NCBI GenBank assembly: GCA_963698995.1
Contig: CAVOTD010000092.1
Coordinates: 1-64,000 of the forward strand
Direction of reading: 5' to 3'
Length of the DNA: 64,000 nt
DNA from: AP-15 sp963698995
GTDB taxonomy: Bacteria > Pseudomonadota > Alphaproteobacteria > ATCC43930 > CGMCC-115725
Part shown: one piece after another, positions 9,035-18,259 of the stretch
Layout of the letters: each line of letters opens with the position of its first letter
How positions within the stretch are numbered: position 1 is the first letter of the stretch
The notes under the pieces: generated by a model
Told to the model about the DNA's origin: nothing
Database searches by the model: none
Seen by the model: the letters and a program-made list of their open reading frames with translations, nothing else
Position numbers and translations under genes: made by a program

Positions 9035-10465
9035 TCAAACCGCGGGGCGGGAGCGGATGTCATCGGGGATCCTGCGCGGCAGGAACTGGCCGTCGTCGAG
9101 GCTCGCATGGAATTGGCCGTTCTCGACGACGACCTTGCCGCGCAGGATCGTCATGCTCGGCCAGGCGCCGACTTCGTGGCCTTCCCACGGCGTATAATCG
9201 GTCTCGTGCAGATCCTCCTTGCGGATGACCCGCCGGATGCGGGGGTCGAGCAGGACGATGTCGGCGTCGGAACCGATTGCCAGCGCGCCCTTACGCGGAT
9301 AGAGGCCCATGATGCGCGCCGCATTCGCCGAGGTCAGGCCGACAAACTGCGCGAGGCCGTAGCCGCGTTTCTCGACCATATGGGTGTACATCAGCGAGAG
9401 CCGCGGCTCGACCCCGGAATTGCCGCCCGTCGTGTCGTCGATGCGGCGTCCCTGCAGCTTCACTTGCAACGGGCAGCATACCTCGTCGGTCGCGATCGCC
9501 TGGATCGCGCCGTGATTGGTCGCCGCCCACAACGCCTCCTGATCCTTGGCAAATTTGAGCGACGGGTAGGTGTGGAACATCTGCCCGCCCGGCCTCTTAT
9601 AGTCTTCGACAGTGTAGAGCAAGTATTGGTGCAAGGTTTCGCCGTACATCGGGTAGCCTTGCGCCCGTGACGCCGCAATCGCGGCGACCCCGGCCGCCGC
9701 CGAAACATGGACCATGTAGAGCGCCGCGCCCTCGACATTCTCGGCCAGGCGGATGACGCGGTTGAACGAGAGGTCCTCGGACAAGGTGGTGTGCACTTCG
9801 GCCATGTTCTCAAAGCCGACCCGGTCCTCGCGGATCAGCTTTTCATACATGTGCATGACGAGGTCGTTGTCCTCGGCATGGATCGCGGCGAGACCACCCG
9901 CGGCGCCGAGGATCTTCAACACCTCCCAGATGTCGCCGAACTGGACCATCCGACCCAACCGGTTCGGCCGGATGTCGGTGGTGAACATCTTGACCGAGGC
10001 GTGACCTTCTTGGATCGCCTCGGGCAGCGGGGCGAGCACCCCTTGCGACAGCTTGCCGTGCAACAGCAGGTGGAACCCATAGTCGCAATAGCAGGCCCCG
10101 GCCCATTCGCGCTGGCGCCGCTCGATCGATTGCTGCAGCGGCTCGTCCGACGGGCACGGCGCGAAATCGAGCAAGGTGGTCGTCCCGCCATGGAGCGCGG
10201 CGCGGCTGACCTGCTCCGGCGGCGCGCTCAACAGATCCTCGTTGCGGCCGGGGAACGGGATCGGCGAGCTGCAATGGATGTGCGGATCGACGCCGCCCGG
10301 CATGACGATCTGGCCGGCGGCGTCGACGAGCCGCGCAGCACCGATCGGGGCGAGATTTCCCGGGCCGCCGATTGCGGCGACCTTGCCGCCGCTGACCGCG
10401 ACATCGGCCGGCTCGGCCCCGCTCGGCAAAACCGCGATACCGCGCGATATGATCAGATCAAACAT
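9035..10465 (-). CDS. D-hydantoinase / dihydropyrimidinase-family cyclic amidohydrolase
   Basis: A 476-residue zinc amidohydrolase that opens the ring of dihydropyrimidines or 5-substituted hydantoins. The metal-ligand pattern is complete: HIH in GGVDPHIHCSS, the lysine normally carboxylated in HASVKMFTTD, His in AAIHAEDND, His in MVHVSAAAG, and the Asp in AIATDEVC. The start at 10465 (MFDLIISRG) follows AAGGGAAC. An upstream in-frame start nine codons earlier has no comparable ribosome site. It lies directly upstream of the CoA transferase and Mo-hydroxylase genes on the same strand. That suggests degradation of a cyclic amide or N-heterocycle, but the substrate is inference. Confidence 0.9.
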   Translation of the reverse strand: MFDLIISRGIAVLPSGAEPADVAVSGGKVAAIGGPGNLAPIGAARLVDAAGQIVMPGGVDPHIHCSSPIPFPGRNEDLLSAPPEQVSRAALHGGTTTLLDFAPCPSDEPLQQSIERRQREWAGACYCDYGFHLLLHGKLSQGVLAPLPEAIQEGHASVKMFTTDIRPNRLGRMVQFGDIWEVLKILGAAGGLAAIHAEDNDLVMHMYEKLIREDRVGFENMAEVHTTLSEDLSFNRVIRLAENVEGAALYMVHVSAAAGVAAIAASRAQGYPMYGETLHQYLLYTVEDYKRPGGQMFHTYPSLKFAKDQEALWAATNHGAIQAIATDEVCCPLQVKLQGRRIDDTTGGNSGVEPRLSLMYTHMVEKRGYGLAQFVGLTSANAARIMGLYPRKGALAIGSDADIVLLDPRIRRVIRKEDLHETDYTPWEGHEVGAWPSMTILRGKVVVENGQFHASLDDGQFLPRRIPDDIRSRPAV

Positions 10466-10540
10466 GCCGTTCCCTTCCTTCCGGTCGATCAACCGGCATA
10501 TTGCCCGTCCGGTCGCGGCGGGGCCACGTTGTTCGAGGGC

Positions 10541-10951
10541 TTACCCTCCAGGACCTTGGCGGAAAACCGCATCGGCCGCCTTCTTCTGTCCGGGTGAGAG
10601 AGCCGAGTATAGCGTGTCCAGGGCCGGGAGCATTTTCTTTAGTCCCGCCAGCTCAAGTTCGCTGTATTTGATGTACGCGCGCAAATCGTCGACGGCTGTC
10701 GTATTGGCTGCTGGCTGCTGCGGCGCGCTCGCCTCCGCTCGGGCATTTTCCCGCATGACGTTGGCAACGGTGTTGAACTGCGGCTCCTGGGCGGGGGTGA
10801 TCTGCAGCCGGCGGTGGAGGTCGGCGATGCTGGCTTCCACGTTCTGCGGAGGCTGAGCCGCGGGGGCTTGCGCCAGCGCCCAGTCGCTGCCGCAGAGCAT
10901 TAGCAGCGAACCCAATCCAGCAGCCGCCATCAATCGGTTCAGTCGTGACAT
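10541..10951 (-). CDS. Secreted LTXXQ-motif (Spy/CpxP-like) protein
   Basis: A 136-residue protein with a cleavable signal peptide (MAAAGLGSLLMLCGSDWALAQ) and an all-helical mature part. It carries two copies of an LTxxQ-like motif: LQITPAQEPQF near residue 50 and LSPGQKKAADAVF near the C-terminus. The spacing matches periplasmic Spy/CpxP-family proteins, which act as ATP-independent chaperones or envelope-stress modulators. An AAGGG ribosome site precedes the ATG. It stands between two enzyme genes without overlap, so no partner is implied. Confidence 0.8.
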   Translation of the reverse strand: MSRLNRLMAAAGLGSLLMLCGSDWALAQAPAAQPPQNVEASIADLHRRLQITPAQEPQFNTVANVMRENARAEASAPQQPAANTTAVDDLRAYIKYSELELAGLKKMLPALDTLYSALSPGQKKAADAVFRQGPGG

Positions 10952-10966
10952 ATCGAAAACCCTTTC

Positions 10967-12182
10967 TCAGCCCGGAGCCGCCCCTTGGGTGGCCACCTGA
11001 AGCATGTACAGCGACTGGCTTGCGGTCATGAACACGCGGTCGCGCTTGGGGCCGCCAAAAGCCAGGTTGGCGCATACCTCGGGGAGCCTGATGCGTCCAA
11101 TCAATTTGCCCGTCGGATTGAACACCAGCACCCCGGCGTAGCCGAGTGGCGCATTTGAGCTGCACCACAGATTGCCGGTAATATCGGCGCGCATGCCGTC
11201 CGGCCCACATTTGACGCCGTCCACCATCATGTCGGTGAACAGCCGCATGTTGGCGGGTTTCGCGCCTTGCAGGTCGAAGGCATAGATCGAGCGGGTACCG
11301 CCGGGTCCGGCGTCGCCCGGACCTTTGCCGGTGCTGATTACGTAAAGCGTCTTGTAATCGGGCGAAAAGCAGATGCCGTTTGGGTCGGGCAACTGGTCTT
11401 CGGTTATCATGACATCGAGTTTGCCGCTCGGATCCCAGCGATAGACGTTGGTCGATAATTCGCGCTTCCGGCCTCCGATGGCGCCGGCGTTTTCGGCGCC
11501 GATGCGCGGATTGAAGATTCCTTGCGGGTTGCTCGGTCCACCTGCCTCGTCGGGATGGCCCTCGGCCAGCGAGCCGCCATAGGGCGGGTCGGTGAACCAG
11601 ATGCTGCCGTCGGGATGCGGCACGAGATCGTTGGGGGAGTTGAGTGGTTTGCCGTCATAGGAATCGGCGATCACCGTCATCGTCCCGTCATGCTCCCAAC
11701 GCACGACGCGACGGTTGAAGTGCTCGCAGGAGATCTGCCGCCCCTGAAAATCGAATGAGTTGCCGTTGCGGTTGTTGGAAGGGTAGCGGAACGCCGTCAC
11801 CCGATTATCGTCCCAGATGCAGCGGTATTACACATTGCCTGAAACGTCGCTGAACAAGAGGTACCGGCCTTGGTTCGACCATGCCGGACCCTCGGCCCAC
11901 AAGGCGCCGGTCCACAATCGGTAAATCGCCCCCTGTGTTCGTCTCGGCGGGAGAAAGGACGGGTCTACGACGACCACGTCGGGGTCGGGATAAATCGACG
12001 GATTGTGCGTTCCCCACGTCGCGCGGCGGGCTGGTGATGACGCTGGCCGGCGTGCCGGTTTTGCCCACGTCCTGAGCAAGCGTCGCGCTGTTCTGTAGCG
12101 CCGTGGCGCCGGCCAGCTCGGCGGTGCCGGCAAGCATAGCGCGCCGCGACATCGATTGCCGACGGAGAGGCCGTTGTCGCAT
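10967..12182 (-). pseudogene. SMP-30/gluconolactonase-family lactonase with frameshift and nonsense codon
   Basis: The N-terminus (ATG 12182) has a twin-arginine-like leader, SMSRRAMLAGTAELAGATAL. The frame is lost near 12020, after VITSPPRDVG. Conserved SMP-30 sequence resumes in another frame as THNPSIYPDPDVVVVDPSF and ALWAEGPAWSNQGRYLLFSD. That frame meets an in-frame TAA at 11828-11830, where relatives usually keep a coding residue. It then continues in the same frame with RCIWDDNRVTAFRYPSNN, NSPNDLVPHPDGSIWFTDPP and LPDPNGICFSPD. A stop flanked by perfect homology in one frame is not an indel, so this gene looks genuinely inactivated. Its ancestor would have been an exported calcium-dependent lactonase. 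Confidence 0.85.
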
Positions 12183-12226
12183 CGCTTCCCCCTTTTTGCT
12201 CAGTAGTCGGCGGATTGCGGACCGGG

Positions 12227-13807
12227 TTACCCCGCCGCAATCCAGTCGACGACCCGTTCGCCGATCATGATCACCGTGGCATGGGCGCCACCTGACCTCG
12301 GAATGCGCGGCATCACCGACGCATCAGCCACCCACAACCCTTGGACGCCCTTGACCCTACAGTATTGGTCAACGACCGCCATCGGATCTGCATCCGGTCC
12401 CATCTTACAGGTTCCGGACACGTGTCTGGCTGTGCCCACGGTTTGGCGTATCCAGAGGTCCAAAGCGTCGTCGTTGTTCAGAACGTCATCCGTCGGGTGG
12501 ATCCGGTGATCGGCCACTTCTTTATACGCGTCGGATGCCAGCAACTTTACCGCCAGTCGCAGGCCTTCCCGTACCCGCCGAATGTCGTTTGGATGTTGCA
12601 GATAACGATAATTAAAGGTCGGCTGGACGCCGGGGTCGGCTGAGGCCAACCGGACGTATCCCGAGCCGTCGGGCAACCCGAGCGTGCAATGGATTCGCGC
12701 CGCCCGCTCGGGTGGAACGTCGCCGATCAGGTATTTGGTTCGTACACCCGGGACGCGCTCCTGCCGTTCGTCGACGACCGGGCTGGTTCGCAGCACCATA
12801 TCGTTGACGGCGCTTGAGCCTGTGGAGGTGTAGTGCAAAGCAAAGTGTATTGCATCGCGGTGATGGCAAGCGAGGGAGACGCCGTCTTTGACCTCGAAGG
12901 TCGTCTGGGCGCTGAGGTGGTTCATCAGGTTATGGCCGACGCCAGGAAGATGACGAACCACGGGTATCCCGAATTGCTGCAGGTGCTCTTCTGGACCGAT
13001 GCCCGAGAGCATCAGCAGATGGGGCGATCTAATCGCCCCTGCGCTCAGCACCACCCGGTCGGCTTCGACGTGAAACACTTTCCTTCCGCTTTCGGCTTCC
13101 ACGCCGACGGCCTTGCCATCCTTGATCACGATTTTCCGGACGAACACCCCGCCCCGCACCGTCAGGTTCAGATGATGGCGCACCGGAGCGAGATGCCCCA
13201 TCGCAGTGCTCACCCTGACACCCTCCAAATTATTCGAGGGAGTTACACCCAGACCGGCGGGGTGTAAGCCATTTTTGTCGTTCGTGGTGCCGAACCCGGC
13301 CTGCACACAGGCGGTATGGAAAGCCTGTTGGATAGGAGGCCAGGGACCCGTTTGACGTCGTCTGACGGGAATCGGTCCGTCCGAGCCGTGGCAATAATTG
13401 TCCTGAAGGTCGAGATCGTGCTCCGATCTGCGAAAATAGGGCACGACCTTGTCATACGACCATTCATCGTTGCCGAGAGCCGCCCAGGAGTCGAAATCCT
13501 CGGGGAATCCTCGTTGCATAGCCTGACCGTTGATCGACGACCCACCCCCGATCACCTTGCCCTGCGCCACGTGGATCGCCCCTTGCTCCTCGGTGATGGT
13601 GCCCCGCAAGGCCCAATTGTGTTGCGAGTTCGGTGCTTCGGCAAAGCGTGTGTGGCCGAACTTGATTTCCTCCGGAAGATGGGCCGGATCAGAGTAATCC
13701 GGACCGGCTTCCAGCAGCAGCACGGAAGTATTCGCGTTTGCCGCCAATCGGCTGGCCAATACACACCCAGCCGCTCCCCCGCCGACGATCACCACGTCAT
13801 ATTTCAT
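12227..13807 (-). CDS. GMC-family FAD-dependent oxidoreductase (choline dehydrogenase-like)
   Basis: A 526-residue flavoprotein starting MKYDVVIVGGGAAGCVLASRL, a Rossmann FAD-binding motif at the extreme N-terminus. GMC signatures follow: GKVIGGGSSINGQAMQRG and LSAGAIRSPHLLMLSGIGP. The C-terminal catalytic block is GTARHVSGTCKMG with the proposed His base, then SGGAHATVIMIGERVVDW with the second His. The ATG at 13807 is preferred over a start eight codons upstream because the flavin motif then begins at residue 4. Such enzymes oxidise alcohols; relatives annotated as choline dehydrogenase have diverse substrates. It lies on the same strand as the dead lactonase, which could once have followed it in a pathway. 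Confidence 0.9.
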   Translation of the reverse strand: MKYDVVIVGGGAAGCVLASRLAANANTSVLLLEAGPDYSDPAHLPEEIKFGHTRFAEAPNSQHNWALRGTITEEQGAIHVAQGKVIGGGSSINGQAMQRGFPEDFDSWAALGNDEWSYDKVVPYFRRSEHDLDLQDNYCHGSDGPIPVRRRQTGPWPPIQQAFHTACVQAGFGTTNDKNGLHPAGLGVTPSNNLEGVRVSTAMGHLAPVRHHLNLTVRGGVFVRKIVIKDGKAVGVEAESGRKVFHVEADRVVLSAGAIRSPHLLMLSGIGPEEHLQQFGIPVVRHLPGVGHNLMNHLSAQTTFEVKDGVSLACHHRDAIHFALHYTSTGSSAVNDMVLRTSPVVDERQERVPGVRTKYLIGDVPPERAARIHCTLGLPDGSGYVRLASADPGVQPTFNYRYLQHPNDIRRVREGLRLAVKLLASDAYKEVADHRIHPTDDVLNNDDALDLWIRQTVGTARHVSGTCKMGPDADPMAVVDQYCRVKGVQGLWVADASVMPRIPRSGGAHATVIMIGERVVDWIAAG

Positions 13808-14145
13808 GGGCGTTCCATATCTTGCTCGCAAGCCGGCACAGCCGGTTGGCCGGCTAATCTCGCGATTGTGCTTGTCGCCACTCCCTCTGTAGTTTTGTTA
13901 TTTCCGGTTGGCTCGATTATCAGATTCGCATAGGAGCGGGCCCGCAAGGCACAGGGGATGCAGCGCTGCCTGCCCTAAGCCGGTGTGCGCCCGACGACCG
14001 ACTTCGGTCCACATAGCTTCCGAGAGCTCATGGCGTCGTATGACAGCCATGCGGTAGAGGAACACCAAACCGTCGATTTCGCGGTGCAATTCCAACCTGC
14101 TCCACGTGTTAGAGTTGCCTCGATCGAATAAGGAAAGGGGTAGCG
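13808..14145. other. Divergent intergenic region between GMC oxidoreductase and D-aminoacylase genes
   Basis: About 340 bases hold the divergent promoters. The plus-strand gene has a strong ribosome site (AAGGAAAGGGG) ending eight bases before its ATG. A minus-strand TTG-initiated frame of 65 codons (13898-14095) has a GGAG nearby, but I recognise no family in it and do not call it a gene. Confidence 0.5.
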
Positions 14146-15846
14146 ATGGCGTATGATCTGCTGATCAAGAATGGCCGTATCGTCGATGGCTCGGGGATGC
14201 CGGGGTTCCGCGGCGATGTCGCGGTCAAGGACGGCAAGATCGTCGAGATCGGCAAATTGAGCGGCCCCGCCGCGCGGACGATCGACGCCGATGGCCGGGT
14301 GGTGGCGCCGGGGTTTATCGACAATCACTGCCACTACGACGCGCAAGTCACCTGGGACCCGCTGTGCTCCTTTTCCTGTGACCACGGCGCCACCTCGGTG
14401 ATCTTCGGCAATTGCTCGCTGTCATTGGCGCCGGTGCGCAAGGGGTCGGAGCGGCGCCTGTCGGAATTCCTCTCCTACGTCGAGGCGATCCCGATGGAGG
14501 TGCTCGACACCCTCGAATTCACCTGGGAGAGCTTCCCCGAATATCTCGACCAGATGGACCACCATCTCGGCGTCAATATCGGCAATCTGATCGGGCATAC
14601 CGCGGTCCGCTATTACGTGATGGGCGACGACTGCCAGAAGCGCACCGCCACCGACGACGAAATCCGGCAGATGCAGGGTCTTGTCCGCGACGGCATGAAG
14701 GCCGGCGCGCTCGGGCTGTCGGTGTCGCGCAACCAGGGCCATTTCGATCCGCAGGGCGTGCACATCCCGGCGATCTGGGCTGACGAGAAGGAGATATTCG
14801 CTCTCGGCGATGTGCTGCGCGACCTCGGCACTGGGCTGATCCAATCGGGCGGCGGCAACGGCGCCGAGATGAAGGACGCGCTGATGAGCCGGCTCAGCGA
14901 AGCGACTGGCCGCGCCGTCGTCTACAATAATCTCGGCCAGACGATGCGCCGGCCGGGCCAGTGGCAGAAACAGATGGCGCAGGTCGACGCGACCACCGCA
15001 AAGGGTATCCGTGCCTTCCCAATGTGCACGCCGAACCGCATCACCGATTACTTCACAATGCGCAACACCCAGACCTTCCGCGGCCTGCCGGTCTGGCACC
15101 CGATCTCTCTGTCCTCGCCCGAGGCGCAGCTGAAATCCTATGCCGATCCCGAGGTGCGCAAGCAGCTCCACGAGGAGGCGGTCGAGTTCAAGGGCGGGCC
15201 CGCGATCGGCATCTGCAGCACCTGGTGGGACTACATGGTGGTGCAGAGCTCGGTGCTGGAGAAGAACAAGTGGATGGAGGGCAAGACGCTCGGCGAGATC
15301 GCCAAGGCGCAGGGCAAAGGCATTATCGATTGCCTCTGCGACCTGACCGTCGAGGAGAACCTCGACACCGAGTGGCTGCATGGCGAGAACAATGTCGACG
15401 ACGAGGCGGTCGCCAAGATCCTGAACTACCCGAACGCGCTCATCGGCCTGTCGGACGGCGGCGCGCATGTCCAGTTCCAGAGCGGCTTCGGTTTCTCGAC
15501 CCGGCTGCTTTCCGAGTGGGTACGCGAAAAGAAGATCATGTCGCTGGAGCAGGCGGTGCGGCGGCTGACCTTCGAATCGGCCTCGATTTTCGGGCTCTAT
15601 GACCGAGGCCTGCTGCGCCCCGGCATGGTCGCCGACATCGTGATCTTCGATCCCGACACCGTGAAGCCGCTGCCGCTCGAGGTGTTGCACGACTTCCCGA
15701 CCGGCGCTAAGCGGATCAAGGAGCCGGCTCAAGGCATCATGGCTACGATCGTCAATGGCCAGGTGTTGATGGAGGATGGCAAGCACACCGGCGCCTTACC
15801 CGGCCGGGTGCTGCGCAATACTTATTACCAGGCCAACCAGGCTTAG
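14146..15846 (+). CDS. N-acyl-D-amino-acid deacylase (amidohydrolase family)
   Basis: A 566-residue zinc-dependent amidohydrolase of the D-aminoacylase group, which releases D-amino acids from N-acyl-D-amino acids. It starts MAYDLLIKNGRIVDGSGMPG, typical of the family, and has the metal-binding GFIDNHCHYDAQVTWDP at about residues 62-78. The family block GNCSLSLAPVR is where the usual FGNCGxSxAP has Ser for Gly. SDGGAHVQFQSGFGFSTRLL near residue 440 carries the late catalytic Asp/His region. The ribosome site is very good. The gene is convergent with no neighbour and is followed by a palindromic repeat. Exact substrate preference cannot be read. Confidence 0.88.
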   Translation: MAYDLLIKNGRIVDGSGMPGFRGDVAVKDGKIVEIGKLSGPAARTIDADGRVVAPGFIDNHCHYDAQVTWDPLCSFSCDHGATSVIFGNCSLSLAPVRKGSERRLSEFLSYVEAIPMEVLDTLEFTWESFPEYLDQMDHHLGVNIGNLIGHTAVRYYVMGDDCQKRTATDDEIRQMQGLVRDGMKAGALGLSVSRNQGHFDPQGVHIPAIWADEKEIFALGDVLRDLGTGLIQSGGGNGAEMKDALMSRLSEATGRAVVYNNLGQTMRRPGQWQKQMAQVDATTAKGIRAFPMCTPNRITDYFTMRNTQTFRGLPVWHPISLSSPEAQLKSYADPEVRKQLHEEAVEFKGGPAIGICSTWWDYMVVQSSVLEKNKWMEGKTLGEIAKAQGKGIIDCLCDLTVEENLDTEWLHGENNVDDEAVAKILNYPNALIGLSDGGAHVQFQSGFGFSTRLLSEWVREKKIMSLEQAVRRLTFESASIFGLYDRGLLRPGMVADIVIFDPDTVKPLPLEVLHDFPTGAKRIKEPAQGIMATIVNGQVLMEDGKHTGALPGRVLRNTYYQANQA

Positions 15847-15883
15847 CGTCGGCCCGATCCTCGCCCGCCTCGCTGCGCTCGGC

Positions 15884-15983
15884 ACCCTCTCCCGCAATGC
15901 GGGAGAGGGGCTATCGAGGCTGCAACGAACAAACCTTCTCCTGCACCGCGGGAGAGGGGGACCACAGCCCGGGTGAGGGGGTG
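15884..15983. repeat. GC-rich intergenic palindromic repeat, copy 2 (degenerate)
   Basis: The hairpin CCCTCTCCCGC-AAT-GCGGGAGAGGG is followed by a second GCGGGAGAGGGGG arm and a closing GGGTGAGGGGG. The left outer arm of copies 1 and 3 is missing. It separates the D-aminoacylase gene from accD and may act as a terminator or transcript-stability element. Confidence 0.65.
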
Positions 15984-16031
15984 CCGCCGCAGGCGCTCGA
16001 CGACAGAGCGGTAGCAGGCTAAAAGCCGGCG

Positions 16032-16943
16032 ATGAGCTGGCTCACAAACGTCGTCCTGCCGAAGATCCGCGCGGCCGTTGGCAGGAAGGCGGTGCCGGAT
16101 AACCTGTGGCATAAATGCCCGAGCTGCGATCAGATGCTGTTTTATCGCGAGCTCGAGGCCAATCTGCATGTCTGCCGTAATTGCGGCCATCATCTGCGCA
16201 TCGGCGCCGCGCTGCGCCTCAAGATTCTGTTCGACGGCGGCGCCTTTACGCGGATCGAACTGCCGCGGACCGCGGTCGACCCGCTGCGCTTCCGCGACCG
16301 CAAACGCTACACCGACCGGCTGAAAGAGGGGCAAACCAAACTTGGCCCTGGCAGCGACGCTGTTGTCGTTGCGCATGGGCGGATCGGCGGTCACCCCGCG
16401 GTCATCGCCGCGTTCGAGTTCGAGTTCATGGGCGGGTCGATGGGCATCGCCGCCGGCGAGGCCCTCATCGCTGCCGCCAAGCTCGCGGTATTGCAAGAAG
16501 GGGCGTTGATCGTCGTTCCCGCCTCGGGCGGCGCCCGCATGCAGGAGGGCGCCCTGTCGCTGATGCAGATGCCGCGGACCATCATTGCCGCCGACATGGT
16601 CAAGGAGGCCGGCTTGCCATACATCGTCGTGCTGACCGATCCGACGACCGGGGGGGTTTCGGCATCCTTTGCGATGGTCGGCGACATCACGCTTGCCGAG
16701 CCCGGCGCGGTTGTCGGCTTCGCCGGGGCCCGGGTCATTGAGGAGACGATCCACGAAAAGCTGCCGGAAGGATTTCAGCGCGCCGAATATCTGCTCGAGC
16801 ACGGCATGATCGACCAGGTGGTGGCGCGCGCCGAGCTGCGCGAGACATTGGGGCGCATCATCGGGCTTTTGCGCGACCCGCAGCCACCGGCGGAAACTGC
16901 GCCACCGATCGAAGCCGAGGCTTCCCCGAGGGGTGCCGAGTGA
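16032..16943 (+). CDS. accD: Acetyl-CoA carboxylase carboxyltransferase subunit beta
   Basis: A 303-residue protein that pairs with AccA to transfer the carboxyl group from biotin to acetyl-CoA, the committed step of fatty-acid synthesis. The N-terminal zinc ribbon is intact (CPSCDQ and VCRNCGHH, about residues 35-57). The carboxyltransferase core follows, with VVAHGRIGGHPAV, FEFMGGSMG, ASGGARMQEG and GVSASFAMVGDI. It overlaps folC by four bases (GTGA), an arrangement common in alphaproteobacteria. There these genes usually follow trpFBA. Here the trp genes are replaced by a D-aminoacylase gene and a repeat. Confidence 0.97.
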   Translation: MSWLTNVVLPKIRAAVGRKAVPDNLWHKCPSCDQMLFYRELEANLHVCRNCGHHLRIGAALRLKILFDGGAFTRIELPRTAVDPLRFRDRKRYTDRLKEGQTKLGPGSDAVVVAHGRIGGHPAVIAAFEFEFMGGSMGIAAGEALIAAAKLAVLQEGALIVVPASGGARMQEGALSLMQMPRTIIAADMVKEAGLPYIVVLTDPTTGGVSASFAMVGDITLAEPGAVVGFAGARVIEETIHEKLPEGFQRAEYLLEHGMIDQVVARAELRETLGRIIGLLRDPQPPAETAPPIEAEASPRGAE

Positions 16944-18226
16944 CCGCCCCGACCAGCGACCGGACCCTCGAACGGCTCGGCCGACTGCACCCGAAGCTGA
17001 TCGATCTTTCGCTCGGCCGCACGGAGCGGCTGCTCGCCGCGCTCGGCGACCCGCAGGAGAGACTGCCGCCCGTCGTTCACGTCGCCGGCACCAAAGGCAA
17101 AGGTTCGACGGTGGCCGTGATGCGGGCCTGTCTGGAAGCAGCCGGGTACCGTGTGCACGCCTATACGTCGCCGCATCTCGTCCGCTTCCACGAACGCATC
17201 CGCGTCGCCGGTCGATTGATCGAGGAGGAGGCGTTGATCGCCCTTCTCGAAGAATGCGAGCGCGCCAACGGCGAGGCGCCGATTACCTTTTTCGAGATCA
17301 CGACCGCGGCGGCGTTTCTGGCTTTTGCTCGAACACCGGCCGACATCGTTCTGCTCGAGGTTGGGCTCGGCGGCCGTCTCGACGCCACCAACGTGGTGCG
17401 CCGCCCGGCGATGACGGCGATCACGCCGGTCTCGCTCGACCACCAGGCATTTCTCGGCGACACCGTCGCCGCGATTGCCGGCGAAAAAGCAGGGATTCTG
17501 AAACCCGGCGTCACGGCCGTCATCGCGCCGCAGCCAAACGAGGCGGAGACGGTCATCGAGGCCGGCGCTGCCAATGTCGGCGCGCCGCTTTATCGCTGGC
17601 GGCACGAATGGCGCTGTGATGCCTCGGGCAACGACATGCATTATCGGGGGGAGCGCTGGCAGCTCGACCTGCCGTTACCGTCCCTGATCGGGGCGCATCA
17701 GATCATCAATGCCGGTACCGCAATCGCCTGCCTCGAGCGGCTCTCGGGCTTTGCTGTTTCGCGTGACGCAATTGCCGGCGGCCTGAGCCATATCGACTGG
17801 CCCGCCCGGCTGCAGCTGTTGCGCAATGGTCCGCTGATCGAGGCGGTTCCGCCGGGCTGGGAAGTGTGGCTCGATGGCGGCCACAATCCATTGGCCGGCG
17901 AGATCCTCGGCGACGTCGCCGCCGGCTGGGGCGACCGGCCGCTCTATCTCGTGGTCGGCATGATGAATACGAAAGATGCTGCGGGTTTTATTGCGCCACT
18001 CGCCAAGCACGCCAGAGCGCTGAGCGCGGTGACCATCGCTGGAGAAAAGAATGCGCTGCCTGCCGAAGCGATCAAGGCCGCCGCCCGGTCGGTTGGGATC
18101 CCGGCGCAGACAGCCGAATCTGTCCTGGACGCAATTCGTGATATTGCCGAGCGCGGCGGCAATGGGCGGGTTCTGATCTGCGGCTCGCTTTATCTCGCGG
18201 GGAGGGTGCTCGCCGAGAACAGCTGA
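16940..18226 (+). CDS. folC: Bifunctional dihydrofolate/folylpolyglutamate synthase
   Basis: A 428-residue Mur-ligase-like ATP-dependent enzyme that adds glutamate to dihydropteroate and tetrahydrofolates. The N-terminal P-loop is HVAGTKGKGSTVAVMR, followed by the FolC signatures YTSPHLVRFHERIRV and EVGLGGRLDATNV. The C-terminal domain has WLDGGHNPLAGEIL. The GTG start overlaps the accD stop, implying translational coupling. Length is normal for the family and I see no missing motif. Confidence 0.96.
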   Translation: MTAPTSDRTLERLGRLHPKLIDLSLGRTERLLAALGDPQERLPPVVHVAGTKGKGSTVAVMRACLEAAGYRVHAYTSPHLVRFHERIRVAGRLIEEEALIALLEECERANGEAPITFFEITTAAAFLAFARTPADIVLLEVGLGGRLDATNVVRRPAMTAITPVSLDHQAFLGDTVAAIAGEKAGILKPGVTAVIAPQPNEAETVIEAGAANVGAPLYRWRHEWRCDASGNDMHYRGERWQLDLPLPSLIGAHQIINAGTAIACLERLSGFAVSRDAIAGGLSHIDWPARLQLLRNGPLIEAVPPGWEVWLDGGHNPLAGEILGDVAAGWGDRPLYLVVGMMNTKDAAGFIAPLAKHARALSAVTIAGEKNALPAEAIKAAARSVGIPAQTAESVLDAIRDIAERGGNGRVLICGSLYLAGRVLAENS

Positions 18227-18259
18227 GATTCAACCAAGCGCGCTCGAGGGGAGGTTTCG

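Noticed and set aside
13898..14095. 65-codon minus-strand frame with a TTG start and a nearby GGAG
   Set aside because: Unrecognised sequence, weak start, and it lies in the divergent promoter region. Not enough for a gene call.
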